This document shows positions 54,798 through 64,000 of a stretch of DNA of 64,000 nucleotides, in pieces. This DNA is from Variovorax sp. S12S4. Its GTDB lineage: Bacteria > Pseudomonadota > Gammaproteobacteria > Burkholderiales > Burkholderiaceae_C. The DNA lies in contig NZ_JALPKR020000002.1 of assembly GCF_023195515.1 (NCBI RefSeq), positions 1,961,001 to 2,025,000 on the forward strand, read 5' to 3'. How positions within the stretch are numbered: position 1 is the first letter of the stretch; each line of letters begins with the position of its first letter. A program made the translations under genes and the position numbers. The notes beneath the pieces were generated by a model. That model did not search any database, was not told the origin of the DNA, and saw only the letters and a list, made by a program, of their open reading frames with translations.

Positions 54798-55499
54798 ATG
54801 ACAACAACAACTGGCCGCCACGTAGAGGCCGAGCCCTATGCCTGGCCCTACAACGGCGCGCTGCGGCCCGACAACACCGCGCTGATCGTGATCGACATGC
54901 AGACCGACTTCTGCGGCAAGGGCGGCTACGTCGACGTGATGGGTTACGACCTCTCGCTGGTGCAGGCACCGATCCAGCCGATCGCGCGCGCGCTCGCGGC
55001 GCTGCGGCCGCTGGGCTTTCACGTCATTCACACGCGCGAAGGCCACCGGCCCGACCTGGCGGACCTGCCCGCCAACAAGCGCTGGCGTTCGCGCCAGATT
55101 GGCGCTGGCGGCGTGGGCATTGGCGACGACGGGCCGTGCGGACGCATCCTGGTGCGCGGCGAGCCGGGATGGGAGATCATTCCCGAACTGGCACCGCTCG
55201 CCGATGAGGCTGTGATCGACAAGCCCGGCAAGGGCTCGTTCTACGCCACCGATCTCGAGCTGATCTTGCGCACGCGCGGCATCGAGAACCTCATCCTCGC
55301 GGGCATCACCACCGACGTGTGCGTGCACACCACCATGCGCGATGCCAACGACCGCGGCTTCGAATGCCTGCTGCTGTCCGATTGCACCGCTGCCACCGAC
55401 CACGGCAACCACCTGGCGGCGCTGAAGATGATCACGATGCAGGGTGGCGTGTTCGGCGCCCACGCCACCTCGCAGGCGCTGCTGGCCGCGCTGGACTGA
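54798..55499 (+). CDS. biuH: Biuret amidohydrolase-like cysteine hydrolase (isochorismatase fold)
   Basis: The protein has 233 aa. It hydrolyses biuret to allophanate and ammonia, the step before AtzF. The Asp-Lys-Cys triad is D37 (VIDMQTDF), K142 (DKPGKGSF) and C175 (TTDVCVHT), with K145 and Q215 also in place. These positions coincide, as far as I recall them, with the residues described for BiuH of Rhizobium leguminosarum. The gene sits within the transporter unit between permease and ATPase genes. Other members of the fold (ureidoacrylate hydrolase, nicotinamidase) are less likely given the allophanate hydrolase next door. Confidence 0.85.
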   Translation: MTTTTGRHVEAEPYAWPYNGALRPDNTALIVIDMQTDFCGKGGYVDVMGYDLSLVQAPIQPIARALAALRPLGFHVIHTREGHRPDLADLPANKRWRSRQIGAGGVGIGDDGPCGRILVRGEPGWEIIPELAPLADEAVIDKPGKGSFYATDLELILRTRGIENLILAGITTDVCVHTTMRDANDRGFECLLLSDCTAATDHGNHLAALKMITMQGGVFGAHATSQALLAALD

Positions 55500-55510
55500 C
55501 GAACGAACGC

Positions 55511-57106
55511 ATGGCCGACACGTTCCACGCCATCGGCGCACTGCCTGCGGGCAGCGGCGCCCTCGCGCTCGACACCTACGAATTGACCAAGCGCTTCGGC
55601 GCCTTCACCGCGATGGAGCGCGTGACGATGCGCGTCGAGCCTGGCACGGTGCATGCGCTGCTCGGCGAGAACGGCGCGGGCAAGAGCACGCTGGTGAAAT
55701 GCGTCGCGGGCTTCCAGCGCGCGGAAGAAGGCAGCATCCTGATCGACGGCCGCGAGCAGGACATTGCCAACCCCATCGTGGCGCGCGCGCTCGGCATCGG
55801 CATGGTGTACCAGCACTTCACGCTCGCGCCGGGCATGACCGTGGCCGAGAACCTGCTGCTCGCAGGCGGCAAGACGCCGGCACTGATCGACTGGAAGGCG
55901 AAGCGGGCCGAACTCAAGGCCTTTCTGGCGACCACGCCCTTCAGCCTCGACCTCGATGTGCGGCCATCAGAGCTTGCGGCGGGCGAAAAGCAGAAGCTCG
56001 AACTGCTGAAGCAGCTCTACCTGAAGCCGCGCCTGCTGATCCTCGACGAACCGACCTCGGTGCTCACGCCGCAGGAGGCCGACGAGGTGCTCGGCCACGT
56101 GCGCGAATTCGCGCGAAGCGGCTTGTGCACCGTGCTCATCATCACGCACAAGTTTCGCGAAGTGATGGCCTATGCCGACAGTGTGACGGTGCTGCGCCGC
56201 GGCAAGGCGGTGCACCACTGCCGCGTGGCGGACACGAGCCCTGCGCAATTGGCACAGGCCATGATGGGCGGCCAGGCTGCGATGTCGTCCGCGCCGGCTG
56301 CATTGCCTGCTGCCAGAAAGACCGTGCCCGAGGCGGCGCCCGTCGCATTGAGGGTCGAAGGCCTCAAGGCGCAGGGTGACCGTGGCACGCTGGCACTGCA
56401 CGATCTGAGCCTTTCCGTGCGCGCGGGCGAAATCCTCGGCGTGGCGGGCGTCTCGGGCAACGGGCAGCGCGAGCTGGTCGAGGCCCTGGTCGGGCAGCGC
56501 CCGCGGCTGGCCGGCCGCGTGACGGTCATGGGCCAGCCCTACAGCGCACGCCGGAGCGAGAACCGCAGTCTCAAGGTGCGCAGCCTGCCCGAGGAGCCGC
56601 TGCGCAACGCTTGCGTGGGCGACCTCAGCGTGGCGGAGAACATGGCACTGCGCGATTTCGACCGGCCGCCTTTGTCGCGCGGCGGCGTGTTGAACTTTCC
56701 CTTCTGGCGCAATCGGGCGCGCGATTGGATTGCCGAATACGGCGTCAAAACGCAAGGCGAGGGTGCGCCGATTCGCAGCCTCTCCGGCGGCAACGTGCAG
56801 CGCGCGGTGCTGGCGCGCGAACTCGCGGGCGACATCAATGTGCTGATCGCGGCCAATCCCGTGTTCGGCCTCGACTTCGCTGCGGTTGCCGAGATCCACG
56901 AACGCATCGTGCAGGTGCGCGAGAAGGGCGGGGCGGTGCTGCTCATCAGCGAAGACCTCGACGAACTGCTGGAGTTGGCCGACCGCATCGTCGTGATGAG
57001 CGAGGGTCAGATCGTGTTCGAGACTTCAGCGGCGGGCGCCGAACGGCATGTGATCGGGGCACACATGGGTGGCGGGCATCATGAACCTTTGAAGGCTGTG
57101 GCATGA
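55511..57106 (+). CDS. ABC transporter ATP-binding protein with two ATPase domains (BMP type)
   Basis: The protein has 531 aa. The first domain has Walker [10 protein letters not shown], signature ELAAGEKQ, Walker [13 protein letters not shown] and the TH switch (IITHKFREV). The second (from about residue 280) has a degenerate Walker [11 protein letters not shown], signature LSGGNVQRA and Walker B-like [12 protein letters not shown], as is usual for the non-hydrolysing half in the RbsA/YufO family. It drives the BMP importer encoded upstream. A long palindromic element follows before the next gene. Confidence 0.92.
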   Translation: MADTFHAIGALPAGSGALALDTYELTKRFGAFTAMERVTMRVEPGTVHALLGENGAGKSTLVKCVAGFQRAEEGSILIDGREQDIANPIVARALGIGMVYQHFTLAPGMTVAENLLLAGGKTPALIDWKAKRAELKAFLATTPFSLDLDVRPSELAAGEKQKLELLKQLYLKPRLLILDEPTSVLTPQEADEVLGHVREFARSGLCTVLIITHKFREVMAYADSVTVLRRGKAVHHCRVADTSPAQLAQAMMGGQAAMSSAPAALPAARKTVPEAAPVALRVEGLKAQGDRGTLALHDLSLSVRAGEILGVAGVSGNGQRELVEALVGQRPRLAGRVTVMGQPYSARRSENRSLKVRSLPEEPLRNACVGDLSVAENMALRDFDRPPLSRGGVLNFPFWRNRARDWIAEYGVKTQGEGAPIRSLSGGNVQRAVLARELAGDINVLIAANPVFGLDFAAVAEIHERIVQVREKGGAVLLISEDLDELLELADRIVVMSEGQIVFETSAAGAERHVIGAHMGGGHHEPLKAVA

Positions 57107-57128
57107 GTGCCCTGCTTTCCGTGGGGAG

Positions 57129-57311
57129 GCCGCCCGGTGTGCGGTGCGGCACGGTCGACCCCACTATGCCGGCCGCTTCGCGGCTCCCCTGCGGTGCTCG
57201 CGTTTCGCGGGGTCTCGCAGAACTCGCTTCGCTCAAACAGCTGCGAGCCCTGATCCGCGAAACGCTGCGCTCCTCGGGGCACAGAGGGGCCGCCCGCCCC
57301 GCACCGCAAAC
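57129..57311. repeat. Long imperfect palindrome inside the biuret operon
   Basis: This non-coding stretch fills most of the 269-bp gap between the ATPase gene and the second hydrolase. Nested complementary arms are visible: GCGTTTCGCGG (57200-57210) with CCGCGAAACGC (57255-57265), CTCGCAG (57214-57220) with CTGCGAG (57241-57247), and an outer pair near 57138-57149 and 57299-57311. The loop is CTCGCTTCGCTCAAACAG-like. It differs in sequence from the 28/18425 element. An open frame crosses it but has no protein-like features. It may be a mobile extragenic palindrome or an RNA-processing site. Confidence 0.65.
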
Positions 57312-57375
57312 CGGGCTTCGAGGTGGGGTGTTTGCCCCTGGTGCGCTCGAGCCCTCTGAACAAGCGAGCAACAAC

Positions 57376-58047
57376 ATGCGCATAGAAGAAGCCATTCCCT
57401 TCCCCTACGAGTTCGAGATAAAAAACACTGCGCTGGTCCTCATCGACATGCAGCGCGACTTCATCGAACCTGGCGGCTTCGGCGAAACGCTGGGCAACGA
57501 TGTTTCGTTGTTGGAAGCGATCGTTCCTGCCACGAAGGTAGCGCTGTGGGCCTGGAGAGAAGCCGGCGGCCTCGTGGTGCACACCCGGGAGGCGCACAAG
57601 CCTGACCTCTCCGATTGCCCGCCTGCCAAACGCAACCGCGGCAACCCGGCATTGCGCATCGGCGACGAAGGCCCGATGGGCCGCATCCTTGTGGCGGGCG
57701 AACCGGGCAACCAGATCATCGACGCGCTGGCTCCGATCGAAGGCGAAATCGTCATCGACAAGCCCGGCAAGGGCGCGTTCTACGCTACCGGCCTGCATGA
57801 ATTGCTGCAAGCGCGCGGCATCACGCACCTGCTGTTCGGCGGGGTGACCACAGAAGTGTGCGTGCAGACCAGCATGCGCGAAGCCAACGACCGTGGCTAC
57901 GACTGCCTTCTGCTCGAGGATTGCACCGAGAGCTACTTTCCGGCCTTCAAGGCGGCCACGCTCGACATGGTTCGCGCCCAGGGCGGCATCATCGGCTGGA
58001 CGGCATCGAGCGCGGCGCTGCTGGCTGTGCTTCGCGGTGGGCAATGA
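57376..58047 (+). CDS. Second isochorismatase-fold cysteine hydrolase, candidate triuret or biuret hydrolase
   Basis: The protein has 223 aa, started at [14 protein letters not shown]; longer in-frame starts would run through the palindrome. The triad is complete: D28 (LIDMQRDF), the Lys in [11 protein letters not shown] and the Cys in [10 protein letters not shown]. It is clearly a paralogue of the biuret hydrolase at 54798, sharing the DKPGKG-FYAT and MR-ANDRG segments. Triuret-degrading organisms pair a triuret hydrolase (TrtA) with BiuH, so this is a candidate for that role; a second ureide amidase is the alternative. Its stop overlaps the GntR gene start. Confidence 0.75.
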   Translation: MRIEEAIPFPYEFEIKNTALVLIDMQRDFIEPGGFGETLGNDVSLLEAIVPATKVALWAWREAGGLVVHTREAHKPDLSDCPPAKRNRGNPALRIGDEGPMGRILVAGEPGNQIIDALAPIEGEIVIDKPGKGAFYATGLHELLQARGITHLLFGGVTTEVCVQTSMREANDRGYDCLLLEDCTESYFPAFKAATLDMVRAQGGIIGWTASSAALLAVLRGGQ

Positions 58048-58817
58048 CAGCGACTAATATTCCCCACGTGTCTACTGTTCGTTCCCGCCCCGCCTCGCCC
58101 GTATCCGCCGTCCCCGCCGCCGGCGAAGCCGTTTTTCGCACCCGCGCGGACGAGGTGTACGCGCAGCTCAAGCGCGACGTGGCCGATTTCATCCTCGTGC
58201 CGGGCGACCGCTTTACCGAGAACGAGATCAGCGAGCGGCTCGGCGTCTCGCGCACGCCCGTGCGGCAGGCGCTGTTCCGCCTGCAGCAGGAAGGGTTCGT
58301 CGAGGTGCTGTTTCGCAGCGGCTGGCGCGTGCTGCCGTTCGACTTCGACCAGTTCGAGCAGCTTTACGACCTGCGCATGGTGCTGGAGACCACCGCCGTG
58401 CATCGCCTGTGCGAAGCCGACCGCCGCGTCGACCGGAGCCTGCTCGACGCGCTGGCCGACATCTGGCTCGTGCCGGTCGCCCAGCGCAGCAGCGACACCG
58501 CGCAGGTGGCGCAATGGGACGAGGCTTTTCACTGTGCGCTGGTGGCTGCCGCGGGCAACGCCGAGATGGCGCGCGTCCACGGTGACGTGACCGACCGCAT
58601 CCGCATCATTCGCCGCCTCGACTTCACGCAGCAGCCACGCATCGATGCCACCTATGACGAGCACGGCAAGATCCTGAAGGCCGTGCGCGCCAACCGCGGC
58701 GATCAGGCCGCAATGCTGCTGCGCGCGCACATCGAGACCAGCCAGGCGGAAGTGCGCAAGATCACGCTGCACCAGGTGCACCTGGCGCGGCACGCTGGAA
58801 AGACGGCACCGCGCTGA
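58044..58817 (+). CDS. GntR-family (FCD) transcriptional regulator
   Basis: The protein has 257 aa. The winged helix at about residues 55-85 ([24 protein letters not shown]) is followed by the FCD ligand domain with its metal-site pattern (acid and histidines: [14 protein letters not shown], later [10 protein letters not shown] and LLRAHIETS). Its ATG overlaps the preceding hydrolase stop, so it belongs to the biuret unit. It is the obvious candidate repressor for the two palindromes at 46792 and 51622. The inducer could be biuret, allophanate or another intermediate. Confidence 0.92.
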   Translation: MTATNIPHVSTVRSRPASPVSAVPAAGEAVFRTRADEVYAQLKRDVADFILVPGDRFTENEISERLGVSRTPVRQALFRLQQEGFVEVLFRSGWRVLPFDFDQFEQLYDLRMVLETTAVHRLCEADRRVDRSLLDALADIWLVPVAQRSSDTAQVAQWDEAFHCALVAAAGNAEMARVHGDVTDRIRIIRRLDFTQQPRIDATYDEHGKILKAVRANRGDQAAMLLRAHIETSQAEVRKITLHQVHLARHAGKTAPR

Positions 58818-58830
58818 GCGGCGGCCTTCG

Positions 58831-59634
58831 CTACAGCGTGAAGTCGTAGTCCACCGTGATCGGCGCGTGGTCGCTGAACTTGATGGTCTTGTAGATCTGC
58901 TCGTTGCGCGCCAGGGCGCCGAGCGCCGGCGTGGCCAGGTGGTAGTCCAGCCGCCATCCCACGTTGTTGGCGTAGGCCTGGCCGCGGTTGCTCCACCAGG
59001 TGTAGGCCTCGGCCGTGGTGTCGGGCTTGAGCATGCGGTAGACGTCCACCAGGCCCGCGCCGTCGGTGCCGGCGTCGAGCAGACGGGTCATCCAGGCACG
59101 CTCCTCGGGCAGGAAGCCGCTGTTTTTCTGGTTGCCGCGCCAGTTCTTGAGGTCGATTTCCTTGTGCGCGATGTTGATGTCGCCGCAGAGGATGAACTCG
59201 CGCTCCTTCTTGAGCGCGACGAGGTGCGGGAAGAATCCCTTCAGGAAGCGGAACTTGGCCTCCTGGCGCTCTTCGCCCGAGCTGCCGCTCGGAAAGTAGC
59301 AGCTGATGATCGAGAGCTTGCGCTTTGGGGTGTCGAAGCGCAGTTCGAGATACCGGCCTTCGGCATCGAATTCGGTGTCGCCCCAGCCCACGACCACGGC
59401 GCTTGGCGCGTGCTTGGTGTAGATGGCGGTGCCGGCATAGCCTTTTTTCTCGGCAAAGTGGAAATGGCCCTTGAGCCCGGCCATTTCTTCGAACCGGCCT
59501 TCGATGTCGCTTGCCTGCACCCGGATCTCCTGCATGCAAATACAATCCGGCGCAAGTTCGGCCACCCAGTCCGCCACCCCCTTCGTGGCGGCCGAACGCA
59601 GGCCATTGAGATTGAGGCTGGTCAGTTTGAACAC
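58831..59634 (-). CDS. xth: Exodeoxyribonuclease III (ExoA/Xth family)
   Basis: The protein has 267 aa, an AP endonuclease and 3'-5' exonuclease of base-excision repair. Catalytic motifs LTSLNLNGLRSA, CMQEIRV, the SGSSGEERQEAKFRF region, GDINIAHKEIDLKN, WRLDYHLAT and the final SDHAPITVDYDF are all present. The start is GTG (GTG TTC AAA CTG). It is divergent from pyrE with only 12 bp between the two start codons, so the promoters must lie inside each other's coding sequence. It converges on the GntR gene. Confidence 0.94.
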   Translation of the reverse strand: MFKLTSLNLNGLRSAATKGVADWVAELAPDCICMQEIRVQASDIEGRFEEMAGLKGHFHFAEKKGYAGTAIYTKHAPSAVVVGWGDTEFDAEGRYLELRFDTPKRKLSIISCYFPSGSSGEERQEAKFRFLKGFFPHLVALKKEREFILCGDINIAHKEIDLKNWRGNQKNSGFLPEERAWMTRLLDAGTDGAGLVDVYRMLKPDTTAEAYTWWSNRGQAYANNVGWRLDYHLATPALGALARNEQIYKTIKFSDHAPITVDYDFTL

Positions 59635-59646
59635 AAGGAAATTCCG

Positions 59647-60330
59647 ATGGCTGTAGATGGTGTGGAAAGCAGTGCGGTGGCGCAGGATTTCGTCCAGTTC
59701 GCACTCGACGCAGGCGTGCTGCGCTTCGGCGAGTTCAAGACCAAGGCCGGCCGCCTGAGCCCCTACTTCTTCAATTCGGGCCTCTTCGACGACGGCGCCA
59801 AGATCGCGCGTCTCGCCGGATTCTATGCAGACCGGCTGATCGAAAGCGGTGTCGAGTTCGACATGATCTTCGGCCCCGCCTACAAGGGCATTCCGCTGGG
59901 CGCCACGGTGGCGGCCGAACTGGCTCGGCGCGGCCGCAACTATCCCTTTGCCTACAACCGCAAGGAAGCCAAGGCCCATGGCGAGGGCGGCAACCTGGTC
60001 GGTGCGCCGCTCAAGGGCCGCGTGCTCATCGTCGACGACGTGATGTCGGCCGGCACCGCGGTGCGCGAATCGATTGCGGCCATCGAAGCCGCCGGCGCCA
60101 CACCGCACGCGGTATCGATTGCGCTCGACCGGCAGGAGAAAGCCACCGAAAACGGCGTGGACGTGGACCACAGCGCCGTGCAGTACGTGCGCAACCAGCT
60201 GGGCCTGCAGGTGGTGGCCATCGCCACGCTCGACGACCTGCTGAACTACCTGTCGGGCAACGCCGCCGCCGACCTGGGTGCGCATCGCGAGCGCGTTCTC
60301 GCCTACCGCGCCCGCTACGGCGCCATTTGA
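59647..60330 (+). CDS. pyrE: Orotate phosphoribosyltransferase
   Basis: The protein has 227 aa. It joins orotate and PRPP to form orotidine monophosphate in pyrimidine synthesis. The PRPP-binding motif is VLIVDDVMSAGTAVRES, and the orotate loop region YNRKEAKAHGEGGNLVG is intact. A C-terminal extension of ~15 aa (GAHRERVLAYRARYGAI) is usual in betaproteobacteria. It is followed 10 bp later by a DUF4124-type gene. Confidence 0.97.
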   Translation: MAVDGVESSAVAQDFVQFALDAGVLRFGEFKTKAGRLSPYFFNSGLFDDGAKIARLAGFYADRLIESGVEFDMIFGPAYKGIPLGATVAAELARRGRNYPFAYNRKEAKAHGEGGNLVGAPLKGRVLIVDDVMSAGTAVRESIAAIEAAGATPHAVSIALDRQEKATENGVDVDHSAVQYVRNQLGLQVVAIATLDDLLNYLSGNAAADLGAHRERVLAYRARYGAI

Positions 60331-60340
60331 GGCCACTCCC

Positions 60341-61030
60341 ATGCCCGTGCGCAAGCTCGATCAGCCGGCCCGCCCTCTCGCCACGCCGGTGCTGCCGCTG
60401 CTGCTGCCGCTGATGGCGGCGCTGTTGCCCATGGCGGCGCCGGCGCAGCCCGCGCCGGCACCGGCCGCCATCTATTCGTGCACCGACGCCCGCGGCCGCA
60501 CGCTCACGGCCGACCGGCCGATTGCCGAATGCATCGACCGCGAGCAGCGCGAACTGAGCCCGAGCGGCACCACGCGCCGCAAGATCGAGCCGACCTACAC
60601 CGCGCGCGAACTGGCCGAGCGCGAAGACCGGGCCCGCGAGGCCGCGCTGCAGGCCGCGCGCCTGATCGACGAGCGCCGGCGGGAGCGTGCATTGCTGGTG
60701 CGCTACCCCAACGTGACCGTGCACGAGCGGGAGCGCAAGGAAGCCCTGGTGCAGATCGATGCGGTGATCCAGGCCGCGCAGAAGCGCCTGGCCGAACTTG
60801 CCGAAGACCGCAAGAAGATCGACGAGGAGCTCGAGTTCTACAAGCACGACGTCAGCAAGGCGCCGGGCGCGGTGCGCCGCAAGCTCGAAGACAACGCGCA
60901 GAGCGTGGCGGTGCAGAACCGCTTCATCGGCGAGCAGGAAGACGAGAAGAAGCGCGTGAACGCGCGCTTCGACGAAGAGCGCGCGCGCCTCAAGCAGATC
61001 TGGTCGCCCCAGAACGGCGGCGGCAAGTAG
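60341..61030 (+). CDS. DUF4124-type secreted coiled-coil protein
   Basis: The protein has 229 aa with a long signal sequence (hydrophobic about residues 14-34, cleavage near APAQP). A short DUF4124-like segment IYSCTDARGRTLTADRPI follows. The rest is a highly charged helical region (about 85-220: EREDRAREAALQAARLIDE to KKRVNARFDEERARLKQ) that is probably coiled coil. It is a periplasmic protein of unknown function, likely co-transcribed with pyrE, and converges on gatB. Confidence 0.82.
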   Translation: MPVRKLDQPARPLATPVLPLLLPLMAALLPMAAPAQPAPAPAAIYSCTDARGRTLTADRPIAECIDREQRELSPSGTTRRKIEPTYTARELAEREDRAREAALQAARLIDERRRERALLVRYPNVTVHERERKEALVQIDAVIQAAQKRLAELAEDRKKIDEELEFYKHDVSKAPGAVRRKLEDNAQSVAVQNRFIGEQEDEKKRVNARFDEERARLKQIWSPQNGGGK

Positions 61031-61051
61031 CCTCGCCGCCGGAGGGGCCGG

Positions 61052-62542
61052 TCAGGCCAGCTTGGCCTTGAGCAGTTCGGTGACCTGGGCGGGGTTCGCC
61101 TTGCCGCCGCTCGCCTTCATCACCTGGCCCACGAGGCCGTTCAAGGCCTTTTCCTTGCCAGAGCGGTACTCGTCGACGTTCTTCTGGTTCTTGGCAATCA
61201 CCTCGTCCAGGATCTTGTCGAGCGCGCCGGTGTCGTTCATCGGCTTCAGGTCCTTGGCCTCGATGATGGCGTCGACGTCGCTGCCGTCGCCCGTCCAGAG
61301 CGCATCGAACACCTGGCGCGCCGCGTTGTTGGGCAGCGTGCCGTCGGCAACGCGTTGCACTAGCTGGGCCAACTGCTGCGCCGAAACCGGTGCGGCCTCG
61401 ATGCCGATTTCCTGTGCGTTCAGGCGGCGCGCCATTTCGCCGGTGATCCAGTTGCTTGCAAGCTTGGGGGTTGCTCCGGCCTTTACCGCGTCGTCGAAGT
61501 AGCGCGCGAGCGCCGGGCTCTGCGTGAGCTGCGCCGCGTCGTATTCGGACATGCCGTGGTCGCGCACATAGCGCTCGGCCATGGCGCGCGGCAGCTCGGG
61601 CATGGTGGCACGCACCCGCTCGATCCAGTCGGCTGCGATCACCAGCGGCGGCAGGTCCGGATCGGGGAAGTAGCGGTAGTCGGCCGAGTCTTCCTTGGCG
61701 CGCATCGCACGCGTCTCGCCCGTGTCGGGGTTGAACAGCACGGTGGCCTGTTCGATCTTGCGGCCGTCTTCGATCTCCTCGATCTGCCAGCGGATCTCGT
61801 AGTCGATGGCCTGCTGCATGAACTTGAAGCTGTTCAGGTTCTTGATTTCGCGCCGCGTGCCGAGCTTTTCGCCGGGCCTGCGCACCGACACGTTGGCGTC
61901 GCAGCGGAAGCTGCCTTCCTGCATGTTGCCGTCGCAGATGCCGATCCACGTGACGATCTTGTGCAGCTCGCGCGCATAGGCCACGGCCTCGGCGGTGGAG
62001 CGCATGTCGGGCTCGGTCACGATTTCGAGCAGCGGCGTGCCGGCGCGGTTCAGGTCGATGCCGCTCTGGCCGATGAAGTCTTCGTGCAGCGACTTGCCCG
62101 CGTCTTCCTCGAGGTGGGCGCGCACCAGGCGCACCGTCTTCTTTTCTTCGCCCAGGAAGAACGACACCGAACCGCCTTGCACCACCGGAATCTCGAACTG
62201 GCTGATCTGGTAGCCCTTGGGGAGGTCGGGGTAGAAGTAGTTCTTGCGCGCGAACACGCTGCGCGGCGCAATGTGCGAGCCGAGCGCCAGGCCCAGCTTG
62301 ATGGCGCGTTCGACCGCGCCCTTGTTCATCACGGGCAGCGTGCCGGGCAGCGCCAGGTCCACTGCGCAGGCCTGCGTGTTGGGCTCGGCGCCAAAGGCGG
62401 TGGAGGCGCGGCTGAAGATCTTGCTGTTCGTCGACAGCTGCGCATGCGTCTCGAAGCCGATGATGACTTCATAGCCGCGCACCAGCGGACCGGTCGGGCG
62501 GCCTTGTTGTTGTGCTTCGAAGGTGTTCACTGTCTCGCTCAT
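61052..62542 (-). CDS. gatB: Aspartyl/glutamyl-tRNA(Asn/Gln) amidotransferase subunit B
   Basis: The protein has 496 aa, started at [12 protein letters not shown]; an upstream in-frame start adds an unrelated leader. GatB activates the tRNA-bound Glu/Asp for transamidation. [15 protein letters not shown], the [15 protein letters not shown] motif, the EDAGKS metal-site segment and the C-terminal YqeY-like tail domain are evident. It lies 1 bp downstream of the gatA stop, the usual gatCAB order. Confidence 0.97.
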   Translation of the reverse strand: MSETVNTFEAQQQGRPTGPLVRGYEVIIGFETHAQLSTNSKIFSRASTAFGAEPNTQACAVDLALPGTLPVMNKGAVERAIKLGLALGSHIAPRSVFARKNYFYPDLPKGYQISQFEIPVVQGGSVSFFLGEEKKTVRLVRAHLEEDAGKSLHEDFIGQSGIDLNRAGTPLLEIVTEPDMRSTAEAVAYARELHKIVTWIGICDGNMQEGSFRCDANVSVRRPGEKLGTRREIKNLNSFKFMQQAIDYEIRWQIEEIEDGRKIEQATVLFNPDTGETRAMRAKEDSADYRYFPDPDLPPLVIAADWIERVRATMPELPRAMAERYVRDHGMSEYDAAQLTQSPALARYFDDAVKAGATPKLASNWITGEMARRLNAQEIGIEAAPVSAQQLAQLVQRVADGTLPNNAARQVFDALWTGDGSDVDAIIEAKDLKPMNDTGALDKILDEVIAKNQKNVDEYRSGKEKALNGLVGQVMKASGGKANPAQVTELLKAKLA

Positions 62543-62543
62543 T

Positions 62544-64000
62544 TCAGAAGCCCTCCGGCGTGCGCATGTGCCAGTCGGTGGCTTGCTGGAAGCGGTGCGC
62601 TGCACCGAGCAGCTTCGCTTCGCCGAAGTAGTTGCCGATCAGCTGCAGGCCGACGGGCATGCCCGGCTTGCCGATGCCCTGCTTCGAGCCTTGCATGCCG
62701 CTGTCATCGAAGCCCGCGGGCACGCTCATGCCGGGCAGGCCGGCCAGCGACGCAGGCAGCGTGAAGATGTCGGCCAGGTAATCGGCCACCGGATCGTCGC
62801 CATGCTCGCCGATTTTCCAGGCGGTGGTCGGCGCGGCAGGGCCGGCGATCACGTCGCACTGCTTGAAGGCCTGCTGGAAGTCGTCGGCGATCATGCGGCG
62901 CACCTTTTGCGCCTGCAGGTAGTAGGCGTCGTAGTAGCCGTGCGAGAGCACGTAGGTGCCGATCATGATGCGGCGCTTCACCTCGTCGCCGAAGCCTTCG
63001 GCGCGCGTGCGCTCGTACATGTCGCCCAGGTCCTTGTACTGCTTGGCGCGGTGGCCGAACTTCACGCCGTCGAAGCGGCTCAGGTTGCTCGACGCCTCGG
63101 CCGCGGCCAGGATGTAGTACACCGGGATCGACAGTTCGGTGCGCGGCAGGCTCACTTCGACGCGCTTTGCGCCGAGCTTCTCGTATTGCGCGAGCGCCGC
63201 ATCGACGGCGGCGCGCACGCCGGGCGCCACGCCTTCGCCGAAGAACTCCTTCGGCACGCCGATGCGCAGGCCCTCGAGCGAGTCGTTCAGCGAGCGGCTG
63301 AAGTCTTCGGCGGGCTTGTCGAGCGAGGTGGAGTCGCGGTCCAGGTCGGGGCCGCAGAACGCCGACAGCAGCAGCGCGCAGTCTTCGGCCGAGCGGGCCA
63401 TGGGGCCGGCCTGGTCGAGGCTCGATGCGAACGCCACCATGCCGTAGCGCGAGGCGCGGCCGTACGTGGGCTTGATGCCGGTAATGCCGCAGAACGAGGC
63501 CGGCTGGCGGATCGAGCCGCCGGTGTCGGTGCCGGTGGCCGCGGGGGCCAGGCGTGCCGCCACGGCCGCCGCGCTGGCGCCGGACGAGCCGCCCGGAATG
63601 CGCTCGCGGTTCCAGGGGTTTTGCACCGGCACGGCCTTGTCGTGGCCCACGGCGGGCACGGCGACGTTCTCGTTGGCCGAGCCCATGGCGAATTCGTCGC
63701 AGCTCAGCTTGCCGAGCGTGACCGCGCCGGCCTCGGCCAGGCGGCGCACCACGGTGGCATCGAAGGGTGAGCGGTAGCCCGCGAGCATCTTCGAGCCGGC
63801 GGTGGTGGCGAAATCGGTGGTAACGAAGATGTCCTTGTGCGCAATCGGCACGCCGGCCAGCGCCGGGGCATTGCCGGCGGCAAGCTGCACGTCGGCCGCG
63901 CGGGCCTGCGCCAGCGTGACTTCCTCGTTCACATCCACGAAGGTGCCGAGCGATTCGTGGGCCTTCATGCGGCCCAGGAAAACCTGGGAGGCCTCGACGG
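62544..64000 (-). CDS. gatA: Aspartyl/glutamyl-tRNA(Asn/Gln) amidotransferase subunit A (5' end outside window)
   Basis: About 485 residues are visible and the frame is open to the window edge, so the N-terminal few residues and start codon are missing. GatA is the amidase-signature subunit that frees ammonia from glutamine. The triad is seen as the Lys in [11 protein letters not shown], the serine pair in [10 protein letters not shown] and the nucleophile in [13 protein letters not shown]. It ends at the usual point (HMRTPEGF) directly before gatB. gatC is expected just beyond 64000. Confidence 0.96.
   Translation of the reverse strand, partial: VEASQVFLGRMKAHESLGTFVDVNEEVTLAQARAADVQLAAGNAPALAGVPIAHKDIFVTTDFATTAGSKMLAGYRSPFDATVVRRLAEAGAVTLGKLSCDEFAMGSANENVAVPAVGHDKAVPVQNPWNRERIPGGSSGASAAAVAARLAPAATGTDTGGSIRQPASFCGITGIKPTYGRASRYGMVAFASSLDQAGPMARSAEDCALLLSAFCGPDLDRDSTSLDKPAEDFSRSLNDSLEGLRIGVPKEFFGEGVAPGVRAAVDAALAQYEKLGAKRVEVSLPRTELSIPVYYILAAAEASSNLSRFDGVKFGHRAKQYKDLGDMYERTRAEGFGDEVKRRIMIGTYVLSHGYYDAYYLQAQKVRRMIADDFQQAFKQCDVIAGPAAPTTAWKIGEHGDDPVADYLADIFTLPASLAGLPGMSVPAGFDDSGMQGSKQGIGKPGMPVGLQLIGNYFGEAKLLGAAHRFQQATDWHMRTPEGF

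Noticed and set aside
55511..57106. Loss-of-function of the second ATPase domain because of its degenerate Walker A
   Set aside because: A degenerate second site is the normal state in RbsA/YufO-type double ATPases.
57103..57375. N-terminal extension of the second cysteine hydrolase through the palindrome
   Set aside because: The extension is low-complexity repeat translation; the protein proper starts at [14 protein letters not shown] with a normal family length.

Overview
The window looks like a chromosomal segment of a Comamonadaceae betaproteobacterium, most likely Variovorax or a close relative. This rests on the very high G+C, the dense gene packing with many 4-bp ATGA stop/start overlaps, the Bug-type binding proteins and the overall gene content. 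No taxonomic search was possible. I saw no rRNA, tRNA, insertion sequence, CRISPR array or origin.

Layout. 0-5.2 kb: a LysR regulator and the glycolate oxidase operon glcDEF (glcE carries a 1-base frameshift). 5.3-10.6 kb: housekeeping genes (secreted protein, glutathione peroxidase, EamA exporter, LplT-like transporter, alanine racemase, membrane protein). 10.6-23.1 kb: one long leftward catabolic operon headed by hpaR. It encodes homoprotocatechuate meta-cleavage (hpaG1, hpaG2, hpaE, a LigAB-type two-subunit ring-cleavage dioxygenase, hpaF, hpaH, hpaI), then an IlvD-like dehydratase, a class II aldolase, a PanE-like reductase and two Bug receptors. 23.3-32.1 kb: a type VI secretion effector island (vgrG, TPR-like linker protein, rhs with C-terminal toxin, small immunity candidate); rhs has two 1-base frameshifts. 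32.3-38.5 kb: radA, lipoprotein, small membrane protein, rdgC, ilvE, zinc-finger protein, O-antigen-ligase-like protein. 38.5-44.2 kb: a leftward operon in which a ketosynthase, a chain-length factor and a flavin halogenase-like protein overlap directly with a response regulator and histidine kinase. 44.3-46.7 kb: AmpG-like transporter and M48 protease.

46.8-58.8 kb is a biuret-type nitrogen utilisation locus: allophanate hydrolase, an ABC importer, an AtzH/HpxZ-like protein, a second (BMP/nucleoside-type) ABC importer, two isochorismatase-fold amidohydrolases (one with biuret-hydrolase residues) and a GntR regulator. Its two transcription units start with nearly the same ~34-bp module: a sigma-54 -24/-12 promoter followed, at identical spacing, by a small palindrome over the predicted start site. 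This suggests nitrogen-starvation activation plus local repression by the GntR protein. 58.8-64 kb: xth, pyrE, a DUF4124-type protein, gatB and the 3' part of gatA.

Recurring structure: an element of about 250 bp with long inverted arms occurs twice in opposite orientation (about 28-271 and 18425-18690). A different long palindrome lies inside the biuret operon (57129-57311). All three frameshifts can be repaired by adding one base to a short C/G run, so base-calling error must be excluded before calling those genes broken.
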